64,000 nucleotides of DNA. It comes from Mycobacterium arosiense ATCC BAA-1401 = DSM 45069 (GTDB lineage Bacteria > Actinomycetota > Actinomycetes > Mycobacteriales > Mycobacteriaceae). This document shows positions 17,525 to 26,654 of this stretch, one piece after another. The stretch spans positions 1 through 64,000 of the forward strand of contig NZ_MVHG01000011.1 in the NCBI RefSeq assembly GCF_002086125.1. Reading direction: 5' to 3'. The notes beneath the pieces are model-generated. The model worked only from the letters and a program-made list of their open reading frames with translations, searched no databases and was not told the DNA's origin. The translations under genes were made by a program, and so were the position numbers. The number at the start of each line of letters is the position of its first letter. Position 1 is the stretch's first letter.

Positions 17525-18004
17525 GTGTCCGATGCTGAAGTAGACGGGCCACACCCCGCGGCCCCCGGGGCCACCATAGGGGCGGTTTTCTGGCACGTCG
17601 TGGGCCGCCTCGCGGTCGGCGCCCTTGGCCTGATGTTCATCGCCCTATTTTTCGGGGCAGGCCTAGTCGCCTACCAAGATCTGACTGGGCCGCACTGCGA
17701 TGGACACCGGATGGGCCCGGCCGACACCTGCTCGGTGCTGACCTCCCGCGGGTACCGGTCGATAAGAACGATCGAGAAGTTGAACCGGGCAGGCACCGAT
17801 CCAGCGGTGCTGACCGCGCCGGTGAACTGGCATGCAACACAGGAAAATATCCACCAGGGCGTGTACTCGCCGGCGAGCATGCGGGATTTTCACCGCAACA
17901 CCGGCTACACCATGTTGGGCGGCGCGTTACTGATCGCACTGATGTTGGGGTCATGGGCGTACAAGGCCGCCAAAGCACGGTCATCGGCACCACGACGGCT
18001 CTGA
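17525..18004 (+). CDS. Two-TM membrane protein
   Basis: GTG 17525 is preferred over the ATG at 17495 because CGGAGGG lies 6 nt before it. The 159-residue protein has a helix near residues 25-50 (VGALGLMFIALFFGAGLVAY) and another near 125-145. The extracytoplasmic loop between them carries two Cys residues. It closes the run 15208-18004. The 228 nt that follow (18005-18232) hold no recognisable gene or terminator. The function is unknown. Confidence 0.6.
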   Translation: MSDAEVDGPHPAAPGATIGAVFWHVVGRLAVGALGLMFIALFFGAGLVAYQDLTGPHCDGHRMGPADTCSVLTSRGYRSIRTIEKLNRAGTDPAVLTAPVNWHATQENIHQGVYSPASMRDFHRNTGYTMLGGALLIALMLGSWAYKAAKARSSAPRRL

Positions 18005-18232
18005 CGGCGCTATCACGACCGAGCCCGCCTCGGGCTGAGGTCGGTCGCTGCGGCAATAACGAGCGAGTTGCAGAGCTCGTCGGAAGTATCCGGCAGTCCC
18101 CCTAAACCCGCGCCCCCGCGCGACCGACGCCGAACGAAGCCTCGCCGAGAAATACGCAAGCCAAGAGCGAGGCGTCATAGTGTGGCGCTCGGCAGTAATG
18201 CCGCTCCCGCTCGACCGGATTAGGCGTAAGTC

Positions 18233-19531
18233 ATGCTTAAGGACATGCCGAAAAAATCACTAGAGGCACAGACCCAGCCAGAAACCGGCTCCGGTGAGCG
18301 CGTCCTCGGTACGTGGCAAGCCGCCGGACTGAGCGTTGCGGTGATTGTGTCTGCGGCGCAGTACGGACTGGGCGCGCTGCTCGGTGCAGCGGTCATGGTC
18401 CCGGTCATCTACGCCTTGGCGCGACTGCGCCGCTATGCACCCCATGCGCGCAACACCGCCGAATTGGTTGGTGCCACACTGGGCCCGAAGGCGGGGACTG
18501 CAGCCGGCACCGTTCAACTGCTCGCCTATGTGGTGCTGACAGCGAAGTTCGCCACCGCCCTCGGATCGCTGCTGCTGCTGCAGTTTTCATCCGGTGAAGA
18601 CCCTGCCGAGAACTTTTCGTGGTTACCGGTCGCCGCGGCGGGGACCGCGGTCGTCGTTGGCGCCATTGTCTGTTGGGCGTCGACTCGGGTCATCGCGTCG
18701 CTGGTGGCGCCGCTCGTGATCGCCGGGTTGCTCATCTCCGTCTACCTTGCGGTGGCAGTCACTGCGCGCGTCGCCGCAGGCAGTGACCCCGTTGTCATCG
18801 GGACGGCCGCTACCCAGGGCCGGCTGTCTGGTCAGTTAGTCGGCTTCGGACTGGGGATGGTGGGCGTTGAACTCATCACGGTCCGAAGCGCGCGCGTAGC
18901 CAGGCCGGGGCGATCCATGTCGCTGGCGGTCGCGGTAGTGGCCGCGGCGGCGCTGGTGTTGTGGGTGGGTGATCACCAGGGGGTGGTGGGGCCGTGGCGA
19001 TGGAGTGCCAAACTCCTGGGCGAAGCTGTGCCGGAGTTCTATGCCGAAGCGGGTCGGACGTGGATGACTATCACCGGCGTCGCTGTCGGGGTGGCCGCTG
19101 CGTTGGCCTCGGGGTGGGCAGTGGTGCGCGTCGCCGCGGACCTGGCGGTAACGCGCCAGGCGCGGCCGAACACCATCGCGCGAGTGGTGCTGATGGCGCT
19201 TGTCGCGGTGACGGCTGCCGTCTTGTCGGCGCACGGTGCGCGCTGGATCGGGTTGGTCATTCTCGGCGCGGCGCCCCTGCTGCTGATGGCGCTGTATGTG
19301 TTTGTCACAGAAGCTAATTCGCGAGTCCCCGGCGACAGCGTGGTGGCCTGGTGGGTGCGGCTGGTGATGCCCGCGGTGGCCGCGGTGGCGGTGGTCAAAC
19401 CGCTGGTGGACTCCGAGTTCGCCGCGGTCGAGGTGGCGACGGTGGCCGCCGCGGCGATCGGGGTGGGCGCGGCGGGCGCGGCGGCGGCGCTGCTGGCGCG
19501 GCCCCGCGACCGCACCGCGAAATCTGAGTAG
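18233..19531 (+). CDS. APC-type permease / membrane transporter
   Basis: This 432-residue protein has about 12 hydrophobic helices spaced like amino acid/polyamine/cation permeases. It moves small solutes across the inner membrane in that superfamily, but the substrate is not readable. The start could be ATG 18233 or ATG 18248. Codon use is very GC-rich, as in the following acyltransferase and MacRS genes, and unlike the neighbouring kinase island. The stretch 18.2-23.2 kb therefore looks like a chromosomal segment. Confidence 0.65.
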   Translation: MLKDMPKKSLEAQTQPETGSGERVLGTWQAAGLSVAVIVSAAQYGLGALLGAAVMVPVIYALARLRRYAPHARNTAELVGATLGPKAGTAAGTVQLLAYVVLTAKFATALGSLLLLQFSSGEDPAENFSWLPVAAAGTAVVVGAIVCWASTRVIASLVAPLVIAGLLISVYLAVAVTARVAAGSDPVVIGTAATQGRLSGQLVGFGLGMVGVELITVRSARVARPGRSMSLAVAVVAAAALVLWVGDHQGVVGPWRWSAKLLGEAVPEFYAEAGRTWMTITGVAVGVAAALASGWAVVRVAADLAVTRQARPNTIARVVLMALVAVTAAVLSAHGARWIGLVILGAAPLLLMALYVFVTEANSRVPGDSVVAWWVRLVMPAVAAVAVVKPLVDSEFAAVEVATVAAAAIGVGAAGAAAALLARPRDRTAKSE

Positions 19532-19575
19532 TCTTACGGATCCCGCGAACGGTCCGCTGCCGCAGGCTTATTGGC

Positions 19576-19866
19576 ATGACCGTTCCCAACAGCATGTCGA
19601 AAACCACCGCCGCCTTCTTCGTCCAGGCCGCCGTTGCATTCGCGATCAGCTTCGTGGCCGCGCTCGGCGGAATCTATTTCCTGCCGCTTGACCCCTGGCC
19701 GCGATTGTTCCTCGGGGTCACCTTCCTCTTTCTGGTGTCGAGCGCGTTCACCCTGGCCAAGGTGATCCGCGACCAGCAGGAGGCCGCAACCGTTCGGGTG
19801 CGGCTCGATGAGGCCCGCATCGAAAGGCTGCTGGCCGACTACGACCCGCTCAACGCCGCGGGCTGA
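19576..19866 (+). CDS. YiaA/YiaB-family inner membrane protein
   Basis: This 96-residue protein has a pair of membrane helices separated by a short loop (YFLPLDPWPRLFLG). That layout matches the YiaA/YiaB domain of small inner-membrane proteins, which have no known biochemical activity. The last 30 residues are charged and helical and end at LNAAG. ATG 19576 is the likely start, 44 nt after the permease stop, so the two may be cotranscribed. A hairpin overlaps its stop codon. Confidence 0.75.
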   Translation: MTVPNSMSKTTAAFFVQAAVAFAISFVAALGGIYFLPLDPWPRLFLGVTFLFLVSSAFTLAKVIRDQQEAATVRVRLDEARIERLLADYDPLNAAG

Positions 19867-19882
19867 GTAGAACTACTCAGCC
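19861..19882 (+). terminator. Perfect 10-bp palindromic hairpin at a stop codon
   Basis: GGCTGAGTAG (19861-19870) pairs with CTACTCAGCC (19873-19882) around a 2-nt centre. It overlaps the YiaA/B stop codon and lacks a long T run, as is common for mycobacterial terminators. Confidence 0.6.
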
Positions 19883-20001
19883 TTGTCGCGTAGAAGTGCG
19901 CAGGCCCGCGCCCGCGCCACCGGCGATGCTTTCCTCATCGCACGATTCCTGCTCCACCACAACGCTCCGCAGTCACAGCACAGAAGGGCAATTCCGCTCC
20001 C

Positions 20002-21315
20002 ATGACCACTCTTGTCCGGTTTCCAGACGTCGCCGAGGTGGCCGCGAGTACGCCGGCCGATCGCGACCGCGTCCTGGACGTCATCCGCATCACGTCGCTG
20101 GTCGGCGTGGTGCTCGGCCATACCGTGATGGCGGCCAGCATCATCCGCAATAACGTTTTGATCTGGGACAACCTGCTCACCACCTCGGCGCTGTTTCAGG
20201 CGATGACGTGGCTGTTGCAGATCATGCCGCTGTTCTTCTTCGCCGGCGCGGCGGCGTGCGTGTCCTCCTGGGCTCCGGGCACCAATTGGGGTGACTGGCT
20301 GATGAGGCGCTGCACCAGGCTGTTCCGGCCGGTGTTTTACTACCTGGCGTTCTGGGCCGTGGTGCTGACGGTGCTGTATCGGGCGCTGCCGCGGCACATC
20401 TACGATCCGATCGCCGGCGTCAGCACGCAGCTGCTGTGGTTCCTGGGGGCTTACGTCCTGGTGCTGGCCGCCATGCCGCTGCTGCACCGCGTCAGCACGG
20501 CCGGGCGGCTGGCCGCCGGGGTGGCGGCGGTCTACGGGGCGATCGCGATGATCGACGTGATCCGGCTGCACTGGCCGGCGATGATGCCGTTGGGTTACCT
20601 CAACCTGGCCGTCTGGCTCATTCCCGCGATGTTCGGCGTGGCTTACCGTCGCGGGCTGCTCGGCGGCCGCGCCGCGCTGGCCGTCGCCGCCGTCTTCTTC
20701 GCCGTCGACGTCGCGCTGGTGCGCTGGGGGCCGTATCAGATCAGCATGGTCGGCACCGGTGACCATCATCTGTCCAACACCAGCCCGCCGTCGCTGCTGC
20801 TGGCCGGGCACGCAATCATCCTGAGCGCGTTGGCGATCGCGGCCGCACCGGCGATCGCGCGCTGGGCGCAGCGGCCGCGGGTGTGGTGGTGGACCGCCAT
20901 CGGCAACTCGGGCGCGATGACGCTGTATCTGTGGCACATGCCGGTGCTGTTGGGTGTGCATCTGGTCTTCGATTTCTTTGGCTGCCCGCGCTTTCCGGGT
21001 GCGCAGGATTTCCTCGCCATCAGCTTCGCGCAGGTGTTCATCGTGATGGTCGCGGTGGCGGTGCTGTTCGTGGCGCTGCGGCCGCTGGAGAACAACCCGC
21101 TGTCCGGCTGGGACGGTGCGCCCGCGGTGACGTCGCGGTGGCGCGGCGCGGCCATCGGCGCCCTGCTGTGCACGTCCGGCGTGGCGCTGCTCGCGGCGAT
21201 CAGGTGGGGGCTCAAGGACGACGGCCTGGCGTGCATGGCCGTGGTGGTGAGCGCGCTGGTGAGTGCGCGAATCCTGGCCACACTCCCGGTGCGACACCGC
21301 CTCGCAACGCGGTAG
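20002..21315 (+). CDS. Membrane acyltransferase (acyltransferase 3 family)
   Basis: This 437-residue protein has about ten membrane helices. Near the N-terminus it has RDRVLDVIRITSL then VVLGHTVMA, the family pattern with an early R and a helix-end H. A YLWHMPVLLG segment near residue 310 is typical of OafA-like proteins. These enzymes transfer acyl groups to sugars or lipids at the inner membrane. The gene lies convergent with macR. Its composition matches the surrounding chromosome-like block. The acceptor is unknown. Confidence 0.75.
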   Translation: MTTLVRFPDVAEVAASTPADRDRVLDVIRITSLVGVVLGHTVMAASIIRNNVLIWDNLLTTSALFQAMTWLLQIMPLFFFAGAAACVSSWAPGTNWGDWLMRRCTRLFRPVFYYLAFWAVVLTVLYRALPRHIYDPIAGVSTQLLWFLGAYVLVLAAMPLLHRVSTAGRLAAGVAAVYGAIAMIDVIRLHWPAMMPLGYLNLAVWLIPAMFGVAYRRGLLGGRAALAVAAVFFAVDVALVRWGPYQISMVGTGDHHLSNTSPPSLLLAGHAIILSALAIAAAPAIARWAQRPRVWWWTAIGNSGAMTLYLWHMPVLLGVHLVFDFFGCPRFPGAQDFLAISFAQVFIVMVAVAVLFVALRPLENNPLSGWDGAPAVTSRWRGAAIGALLCTSGVALLAAIRWGLKDDGLACMAVVVSALVSARILATLPVRHRLATR

Positions 21316-21329
21316 CCCAAGATCGTTGG

Positions 21330-21367
21330 CCCGCGGGGTAAGTGTGGTTATCCGGCCGCCCCGCGGG
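21330..21367. terminator. Bidirectional terminator hairpin
   Basis: CCCGCGGGG (21330-21338) and CCCCGCGGG (21359-21367) form a perfect 9-bp stem. It lies exactly between the convergent acyltransferase stop and the macR stop. Confidence 0.65.
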
Positions 21368-22042
21368 TCACGGCTCTTCGTCCAGGCCGTGCTCGATGGC
21401 GTAGCGTGCCAGCTCCACCCGATTGGCGACCTGGAGCTTGCGGAAGGTCGCCTGCACATGGTTTTCCACCGTGCGGTGGCTCAACGACAGCTTCTGGGCG
21501 ATCTGCTTGGCGGACAGCCCTTTTGCCACGTAGCGCAACACCTCTGTTTCGCGTTCGGTGAGGCTGGGGCGGGCGGGCCCGTCGTCCGTGCTGTCCTTGC
21601 TCTGTGCGATGCGCCGGTATTCGCCCAGCACCAGCCCGGCCAGGCTCGGGGTGAACACGGCCCGCCCGGCTGCGGTGGCGGTAACCGCCTGTGCCAGTTC
21701 GGCTTTCGAGGCGCTCTTGACCAGGTATCCCGTCGCGCCGGCTTTGACCGCCTCCAGGACGTCGTCGCGTTCGTCGGAGGCTGACAGCACCAGCACCCGC
21801 GACGAGGGGGAGACCGCGAGCACCGCGGCGGTCGCCTGGGCACCGTCGCCGTCGGTCAGCTGCATGTCCATCACCACCACGTCGGGCTTGACCACGGCGG
21901 CCCGCCGTCCCGCGGCGGCCACGCCGTCGGCGGTGGCGACCACGGTGAAGCCACCTTCGGCCAGGTCGCGCGCGACGGCGTCACGCCAGATCGGATGGTC
22001 GTCGACCACCATCACCGTGGTCGGCGTCTCGTCATCCGCCAT
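21368..22042 (-). CDS. macR: NarL/LuxR-family response regulator (MacR-like)
   Basis: This 224-residue regulator has a receiver domain with VMVVDDH at the N-terminus and the phospho-acceptor Asp in VVVMDMQLTDG. A LuxR helix-turn-helix sits near the C-terminus (LTERETEVLRYVAKGLSAKQIA then SHRTVENHV). It overlaps the 3' end of the histidine kinase gene by 11 bp, so the pair is coupled. It is activated by phosphorylation from the adjacent kinase and binds DNA as a dimer. The macR name follows the MacS-type kinase next to it. Confidence 0.85.
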   Translation of the reverse strand: MADDETPTTVMVVDDHPIWRDAVARDLAEGGFTVVATADGVAAAGRRAAVVKPDVVVMDMQLTDGDGAQATAAVLAVSPSSRVLVLSASDERDDVLEAVKAGATGYLVKSASKAELAQAVTATAAGRAVFTPSLAGLVLGEYRRIAQSKDSTDDGPARPSLTERETEVLRYVAKGLSAKQIAQKLSLSHRTVENHVQATFRKLQVANRVELARYAIEHGLDEEP

Positions 22043-23228
22043 GGCGTCCCTGTCCGCGTGGCACGCACAACTCCCACTCGGTGCCTTCCCCCGGCTCGCT
22101 GTGCAATTCGGCGCTGCCACCCAGCGCCGTGAGGCGCCCCACGATCGATTGGGCGATGCCAAGGCGCCCCTGACGCGTCGCTTCCTCGAGCCGGCCGGCG
22201 GCAATACCCACGCCGTCGTCGCGGACGCTGACCACGACGGAATCGCCGAGGTCCTCCACGAGCACGAAGGCGTGCGCATCCGGACCGGCATGGCCGACCA
22301 CGTTGTCCAGCGCGTTGCCCACCGCGGCATCCAGTTCGGTTGCCGCCCAACGTCCCAACGGCACCGCAGTGCCCGGCAGGCTGAACGACACCCGATCGGA
22401 CTCCCGGCACCGCAGCAGCGCGCGCAGGTCGATCGTCGCGCTGTCGGCGTCGGGATCGACGTCCGCGCACGCCAGCCAGCGCCGCAACGCGCGCTCCTGC
22501 TCGCTGGCCAGGTCGGCGAGTTCGGCTGTCGGGCCGCCGATCTCGTGCCCCTTCTTGGCGACCAGCGCCAGCACCTGGATGGCGCCGTCGTGGACCTGGC
22601 GGGATAACCGGTCGCGTTCTTGCACCGCGGCCGTCAACTGCGCCGCGCGTTGCAGCTCGTCGTGCGCGCGGCGCGCGGTCTGCGCGGCCATCCCGATGGC
22701 CATGCCGATCGCCAGTTCGATGATGACGGTGGCGTTGTGCCCGAGGTTGAGCGCGAGGTAGTTCTTGACGGCGAAATTGGTGGCCATCACCGCCAGGCCC
22801 GTCAGCATGCCGCCCGCGGGGCCGAACTGTATGGCGGCCGAAATCGTGGGATTGCTGGCCCACAACGTCGTCGGCCAGGTCTGGTTGTCGGCCGCCCAGT
22901 GCGGGCTCGCGACGAGGTTGTTCGACCACATCAGCAAGACGACGACCGCCAGCTCGGCGAGCACCCACGCCGGTTTGCGGCCGAAGCCCCGCAGATAGGC
23001 GATCGCGCAGGCCGCGCTCCAGCCGATCAGCGCGGCGAACAGCACCCAACCCAGCACGGGCCGAACCAGATCCGGGTTGATCGCGATTTGAAAGCCGGTG
23101 GCGTAGATGCAGCTCAGCAGGCGGAACACTTGCGCCGCGCGCCACAGCGGCGTGGTGGGATCGGGGCCGTGATTCGCCATCGTGGTCAGCATAAAGGCGC
23201 TGGGTCCCGCGGCGGACCGGGCAAACAT
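22032..23228 (-). CDS. macS: MacS-family membrane sensor histidine kinase
   Basis: This kinase has 398 residues from ATG 23228, which overlaps the upstream stop as TGATG; later ATGs at 23192 and 23180 are alternatives. Five or six membrane helices come first. A dimerisation helix with RLSRQVHDGAIQVLALV (His of the HisKA_3 type) and an ATPase domain with NALDNVV and DDGVGI follow. This order is that of the MacS family in mycobacteria. It controls macR, which follows with an 11-bp overlap. Confidence 0.85.
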   Translation of the reverse strand: MFARSAAGPSAFMLTTMANHGPDPTTPLWRAAQVFRLLSCIYATGFQIAINPDLVRPVLGWVLFAALIGWSAACAIAYLRGFGRKPAWVLAELAVVVLLMWSNNLVASPHWAADNQTWPTTLWASNPTISAAIQFGPAGGMLTGLAVMATNFAVKNYLALNLGHNATVIIELAIGMAIGMAAQTARRAHDELQRAAQLTAAVQERDRLSRQVHDGAIQVLALVAKKGHEIGGPTAELADLASEQERALRRWLACADVDPDADSATIDLRALLRCRESDRVSFSLPGTAVPLGRWAATELDAAVGNALDNVVGHAGPDAHAFVLVEDLGDSVVVSVRDDGVGIAAGRLEEATRQGRLGIAQSIVGRLTALGGSAELHSEPGEGTEWELCVPRGQGRHGG

Positions 23229-23851
23229 CAGTCGATTGTTGCGTCGGTGGCGGTCGATGCGAAGCTCTTGGTGGTGACGGTGCCGTCGCTGTGGTTGCTG
23301 GTAACGGTGCAGCGGGTGCTGGTCGCGTCGACTGCGCAGGTGCCGGACCAGACGCTGCTGGTGTAGGTCAGGCTGCTGCCTGCGGGCAGCGGGATGAATC
23401 CGGCGGCACCGGTGGGTTCGCGGGTGACGCCGTCGGGTCCTACGCGCTGGGTGCTGAGGAACTCTTCGCGCGTGGTCTTCGAAAAGCCACTTGGGGCCGT
23501 GGTCGTGATCCGCACGAGGTTGTTGCCTTCGGCGGAGCCGTGTAGCTCGCCTAGGCATTCGATGTAGGCGAACATGCCGCGGGAGATGACCACGATTCGG
23601 CACAGTTGGCCGCTGGGCGAGGTGAACTGTGCGCCGCCGCCGCCGTAGGTGTTGAAGGTCTGGAAGGGTTTCGGGTCGACGGGGTGGTAGCCGGTGTAGT
23701 TGGATGGATCTGCGGCAGCGGGAGGGGCTGTTAGGCCGGTAAGCGCAGTGGCCACGCCGGCGCAGAGTATGGCGCCCCGCAAGCCGATCAGGTTGCTGTT
23801 GTTGTTGCGCGGTTCGCGCTCGGTGATCTGTTTAGCCACAACATCATCCAA
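23228..23851 (-). CDS. Secreted protein with Cys-containing beta domain
   Basis: This 207-residue protein starts at TTG 23851 directly after the preceding stop; a GTG 12 nt inside is an alternative. It has a signal peptide (ILCAGVATALTGLTAPPAAA) and a mature part with FTSPSGQLCRIVV and later Cys residues. The same order, TxPSGxLC then a Cys about 25-30 residues on, is found in the secreted protein at 33325, and a broken copy lies at 52249-52517. The family is common in mycobacterial envelopes with no known role. It ends coupled to macS. Confidence 0.7.
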   Translation of the reverse strand: MDDVVAKQITEREPRNNNSNLIGLRGAILCAGVATALTGLTAPPAAADPSNYTGYHPVDPKPFQTFNTYGGGGAQFTSPSGQLCRIVVISRGMFAYIECLGELHGSAEGNNLVRITTTAPSGFSKTTREEFLSTQRVGPDGVTREPTGAAGFIPLPAGSSLTYTSSVWSGTCAVDATSTRCTVTSNHSDGTVTTKSFASTATDATID

Positions 23852-24532
23852 TCAGTAGGTCTGGCTGACTTGGGGCAGGATCCGGAAGCCATGTGTGCCG
23901 TCGTGATAGAGGTTCTGGATTTCACAGGTGATCGAGTCGTCAGTGACGACGGCGCATATTGATGTGTTGAGGTCGTCGTCGCCGCGGTGTCCTCCGGGGA
24001 CGACAATCTTCTGCCCAGGATTGAGTAGGTGGTAGCTGGCGGGGTCGACGGTTCTTTTCTCGGTCGGGCCGGCGTGGTAGGTCTCTTGCTCGTTGAGGTC
24101 GGTGTGGCTGAGCAAGGAGAAGACTTCGGTGTGCCCTGGGGGCGCGGGTCCCCGCGTGATCGGCGTCAAGGTGTCTTTGTCGTAGGGCCACTCGGATACC
24201 TTTGCGTAGTTCACCCCAGATGCCACGCCAGGGAGCGGCCCCCAGCAGTCGATTGCGGCGGCGTACTGGAACGAGTGTGGGCCGTCATAGATTCGGCAGC
24301 GGATTCCGGCGCGGGTGGCGAACTGAATTCCGTTCCAGCCGTAGGTCGAATAGGTGCGGTAGTCGTCGGTGTTGACGGACCGGTAGTCGTCGAAGTTGAC
24401 CGGAGGGGGTAGCGGCGGGGCGGCGCAACATGCCGGCTTTTGGTGGCATGCCACGCTCGCGGCGCCGATGAGTATTGCTGAGACGGGGACGGCAAGCGCG
24501 CGCACTGCCGGCACCTCCTTCTTCTGTGTCAT
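23852..24532 (-). CDS. Secreted lipoprotein of the same exported family
   Basis: This 226-residue lipoprotein has the lipobox GAASVAC after a short signal peptide, then a Cys/Pro-rich linker (PACCAAPPLPPP). The mature domain has IQFATRAGIRCRIYD, which corresponds to the FTSPSGQLCRIVV strand of the next gene, so the two are distant paralogues. ATG 24532 is the likely start. It lies between the PknH-type lipoprotein (24573) and the secreted protein (23228) in one operon. The role is unknown. Confidence 0.7.
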   Translation of the reverse strand: MTQKKEVPAVRALAVPVSAILIGAASVACHQKPACCAAPPLPPPVNFDDYRSVNTDDYRTYSTYGWNGIQFATRAGIRCRIYDGPHSFQYAAAIDCWGPLPGVASGVNYAKVSEWPYDKDTLTPITRGPAPPGHTEVFSLLSHTDLNEQETYHAGPTEKRTVDPASYHLLNPGQKIVVPGGHRGDDDLNTSICAVVTDDSITCEIQNLYHDGTHGFRILPQVSQTY

Positions 24533-24572
24533 GTGCCCATCAAGTCGACGATGGACTGGCGAGCTCGCTGGG

Positions 24573-25355
24573 TCAGGCCTGGGAGATGGCGCCGGTGGTC
24601 TTGGCGACGATGTCGCTGGCTTGGCTGGTGGTGTCGAAGCCGCACCACAGGGTGTCGATGATGACGTTGTTGGCCAGCCCCAGGGCGCGTTGGCAGGTGA
24701 AACCTTCACCGCTGGCTTGGGTTTGGGTGCTGGTCAAGGTGGTGTCGGTGGCACGCAGCTCGCCGAAGTTCCATGTCACCGGGGCGTGGCTGTGCAGGAC
24801 GACGGTGAGCGAGTGGTTTGCGCAGCCCGACCAGCGTGTTTTGGCTTGGCTGAAGAATTGTTGGGCTGAGTCGGCGTCGCGGAAGCTGATGAGGGCCTGG
24901 ACCAGTGCGTGGCGGGCGCTCCCCGGTGTGGTTGCGTCGTCGAGGATTTGGCCTTGCATGGCGGTCCAGTTGGTGCCTTGGTAGGCGTTGGCTTCGGCTG
25001 GGAAGTAGGTGTCGAGGCAAGCCGGGGTGGAGATGGTGTCCTCGTCGTGCCACATGTGCGTGATCGGTGTGCGCACGGCCATGCCTGTGGTGTGCGCAGC
25101 GGTGTTGATGTCGTTTTCGCTGAGCAACAGGTCTGGCAGGTGTTGGGGCAGGATCGCCGGCGGTTGCCAGCGGCCGAGGTCTGCGGCGGCTGCGGGGTGG
25201 CCGGTGGTGGTGGCGGTGCAGCCGGTGAGCAGCAGGCATAGGGCGGTGGCGGCGAGGATTGCCCAGCGGCCGGTGGCGGTCAGCCGCGATGTACGGGTGC
25301 TGTGTTTTGGTGCGCTGTTTTCTGTGGTCTTCGCGGGTGGTCTTGAGGCGCTCAT
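24573..25355 (-). CDS. PknH-like sensor-domain lipoprotein
   Basis: This 260-residue lipoprotein (lipobox LLLTGC at about residue 46) carries a PknH-type extracellular sensor fold. Marks are a Cys in ISTPACLDTYF, the WSGCANHSL turn and the FTCQRALGLANNVIIDTLWCG ending. In M. tuberculosis PknH that domain has two disulfides and senses an unknown ligand. A kinase is not fused here. The gene is the first of the 25355-21368 operon and is divergent from the sensor gene at 25592. The shared domain and position suggest a common signal. Confidence 0.8.
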   Translation of the reverse strand: MSASRPPAKTTENSAPKHSTRTSRLTATGRWAILAATALCLLLTGCTATTTGHPAAAADLGRWQPPAILPQHLPDLLLSENDINTAAHTTGMAVRTPITHMWHDEDTISTPACLDTYFPAEANAYQGTNWTAMQGQILDDATTPGSARHALVQALISFRDADSAQQFFSQAKTRWSGCANHSLTVVLHSHAPVTWNFGELRATDTTLTSTQTQASGEGFTCQRALGLANNVIIDTLWCGFDTTSQASDIVAKTTGAISQA

Positions 25356-25433
25356 TCGGGCGGTTCTCCTTGCTGGGCCTGGTGGATACGGATGCAGACG
25401 CTACCAACAAAACCACAGTGGTGCAATGTTATG

Positions 25434-25448
25434 AACCATTGCGCTATG
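25434..25448 (+). promoter_or_regulatory. Shared 15-bp promoter motif, copy 1
   Basis: AACCATTGCGCTATG occurs exactly here and at 35373-35387, upstream of two Pro-rich membrane protein genes. A -10-like TCTAAT (25462-25467) and an ATG at 25475 follow. The motif would cover the -35 region if transcription starts near that ATG. CATTGC in it can pair with GCAATG at 25423-25428. Confidence 0.55.
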
Positions 25449-25591
25449 TTTTTTGCTGTGGTCTAATCCAAAGCATGCATGACAGCGCGGCAGCGTCCGA
25501 GGGCTTCACCCCTCGCCTTGGACAAACCCCGGCCGCCATACAGCGACCCACTGCGCACCCCGCAACCTCGCCTATCCCCGAAGGACAGCAG

Positions 25592-26611
25592 ATGCCCCAC
25601 CACGCGAACCCGCCGCTCAGCACCGCCCAGACCGCCCCGCCATCGGGCAATGCCGCGATGCGCAACGGCTACCAGCCTGCTGCGATGCCGCCCATGGGCC
25701 CCGGGCCCGGCGAGGAAGCCACCGTGGTGCTGCCGCGGCGGCCACTCGGATTCGCAGGCGGCCCTCCCCCGGTCCGGCCCCTGCCGCCGGCGCCGTCCTG
25801 GGGCGCCGGCCCGGGCTACCCTGCTGCGATCGCGGCGCCGCGCCACCAGCGGTTCCCCCTGTGGGCCCGGATCGGCGCCGCCGCCGCGGTCATAGTCGCC
25901 ATAGTGGCCGCCGGAATCGTGATCAACGTCGCCAGCAGCCCCGATGACATGGGCAGCGTGGCAGTGACTCGCTCCCCCCGCCCGTCCTCGACGCAGGCCA
26001 GCCCGAGCCCAACGCGGCAAGCGGCGGCAACGGTGCCGTTGTCGGCGCTGCCCGGGCTGCTGCTGGATGTGGCGACCATCAGCAGCATCGAGGGCGCGAC
26101 GAACATCGCGCCAACACCGGACGCCGGTAGCGACGACGTGGCCTACAGCGGCGTGAATACCGACCGGCCCGAATGCGGCGAGATCCAAATCCCCGCGCTC
26201 GAGTCCGAACTTGAGGGCACCGGTTGGGTAGGGATACGCACCCAGTCCCTGCAGGACCCGAAAGTCGTTGAGCACCTGGACAACAGCGCCGCGATCTACT
26301 TCACGACCGCCACGGCGGCCAGCGACTTCGTGGCCAAGCAGGCTGCGGCCTGGCCGAAATGCAACGGCGCCACCTTGCGCCTGCTCGAGCGGGGTCAACC
26401 AGACAGCATCTGGATGGCCAGCACGGTCGCCAACCGTGACGGCATGCTCAGCATCATCAACACCCAGGAAGGTGCGGGGGGCTGGCAGTGCCAACGGGCC
26501 ATGACCGCCCGCAACAACATCGTCATCGATGTGCGCAGCTGCGGTAATAACCGCACCGATCAGGGCCTCAAGATCGCGACCCGGATGGCCGATCGTGTCA
26601 ACCCCCGCTGA
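25592..26611 (+). CDS. PknH-type sensor-domain membrane protein
   Basis: The frame gives 339 residues from ATG 25592 (GAAGGA 6 nt before), or 378 from a possible leaderless ATG at 25475. A Pro-rich cytoplasmic tail contains EEATVVLPRR. One helix follows (about residues 96-116, ARIGAAAAVIVAIVAAGIV), then the outer sensor domain with paired Cys in RPECGEIQI, WPKCNG and the WQCQRAMTARNNIVIDVRSCG ending. The TVVLP segment resembles FHA-binding or kinase-target sites. It opens a long + strand operon to 33936. Confidence 0.78.
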   Translation: MPHHANPPLSTAQTAPPSGNAAMRNGYQPAAMPPMGPGPGEEATVVLPRRPLGFAGGPPPVRPLPPAPSWGAGPGYPAAIAAPRHQRFPLWARIGAAAAVIVAIVAAGIVINVASSPDDMGSVAVTRSPRPSSTQASPSPTRQAAATVPLSALPGLLLDVATISSIEGATNIAPTPDAGSDDVAYSGVNTDRPECGEIQIPALESELEGTGWVGIRTQSLQDPKVVEHLDNSAAIYFTTATAASDFVAKQAAAWPKCNGATLRLLERGQPDSIWMASTVANRDGMLSIINTQEGAGGWQCQRAMTARNNIVIDVRSCGNNRTDQGLKIATRMADRVNPR

Positions 26612-26654
26612 CCAGACCCACCGTTGCTACTCGCGCGAGAAGAGAGGAGCGGCC

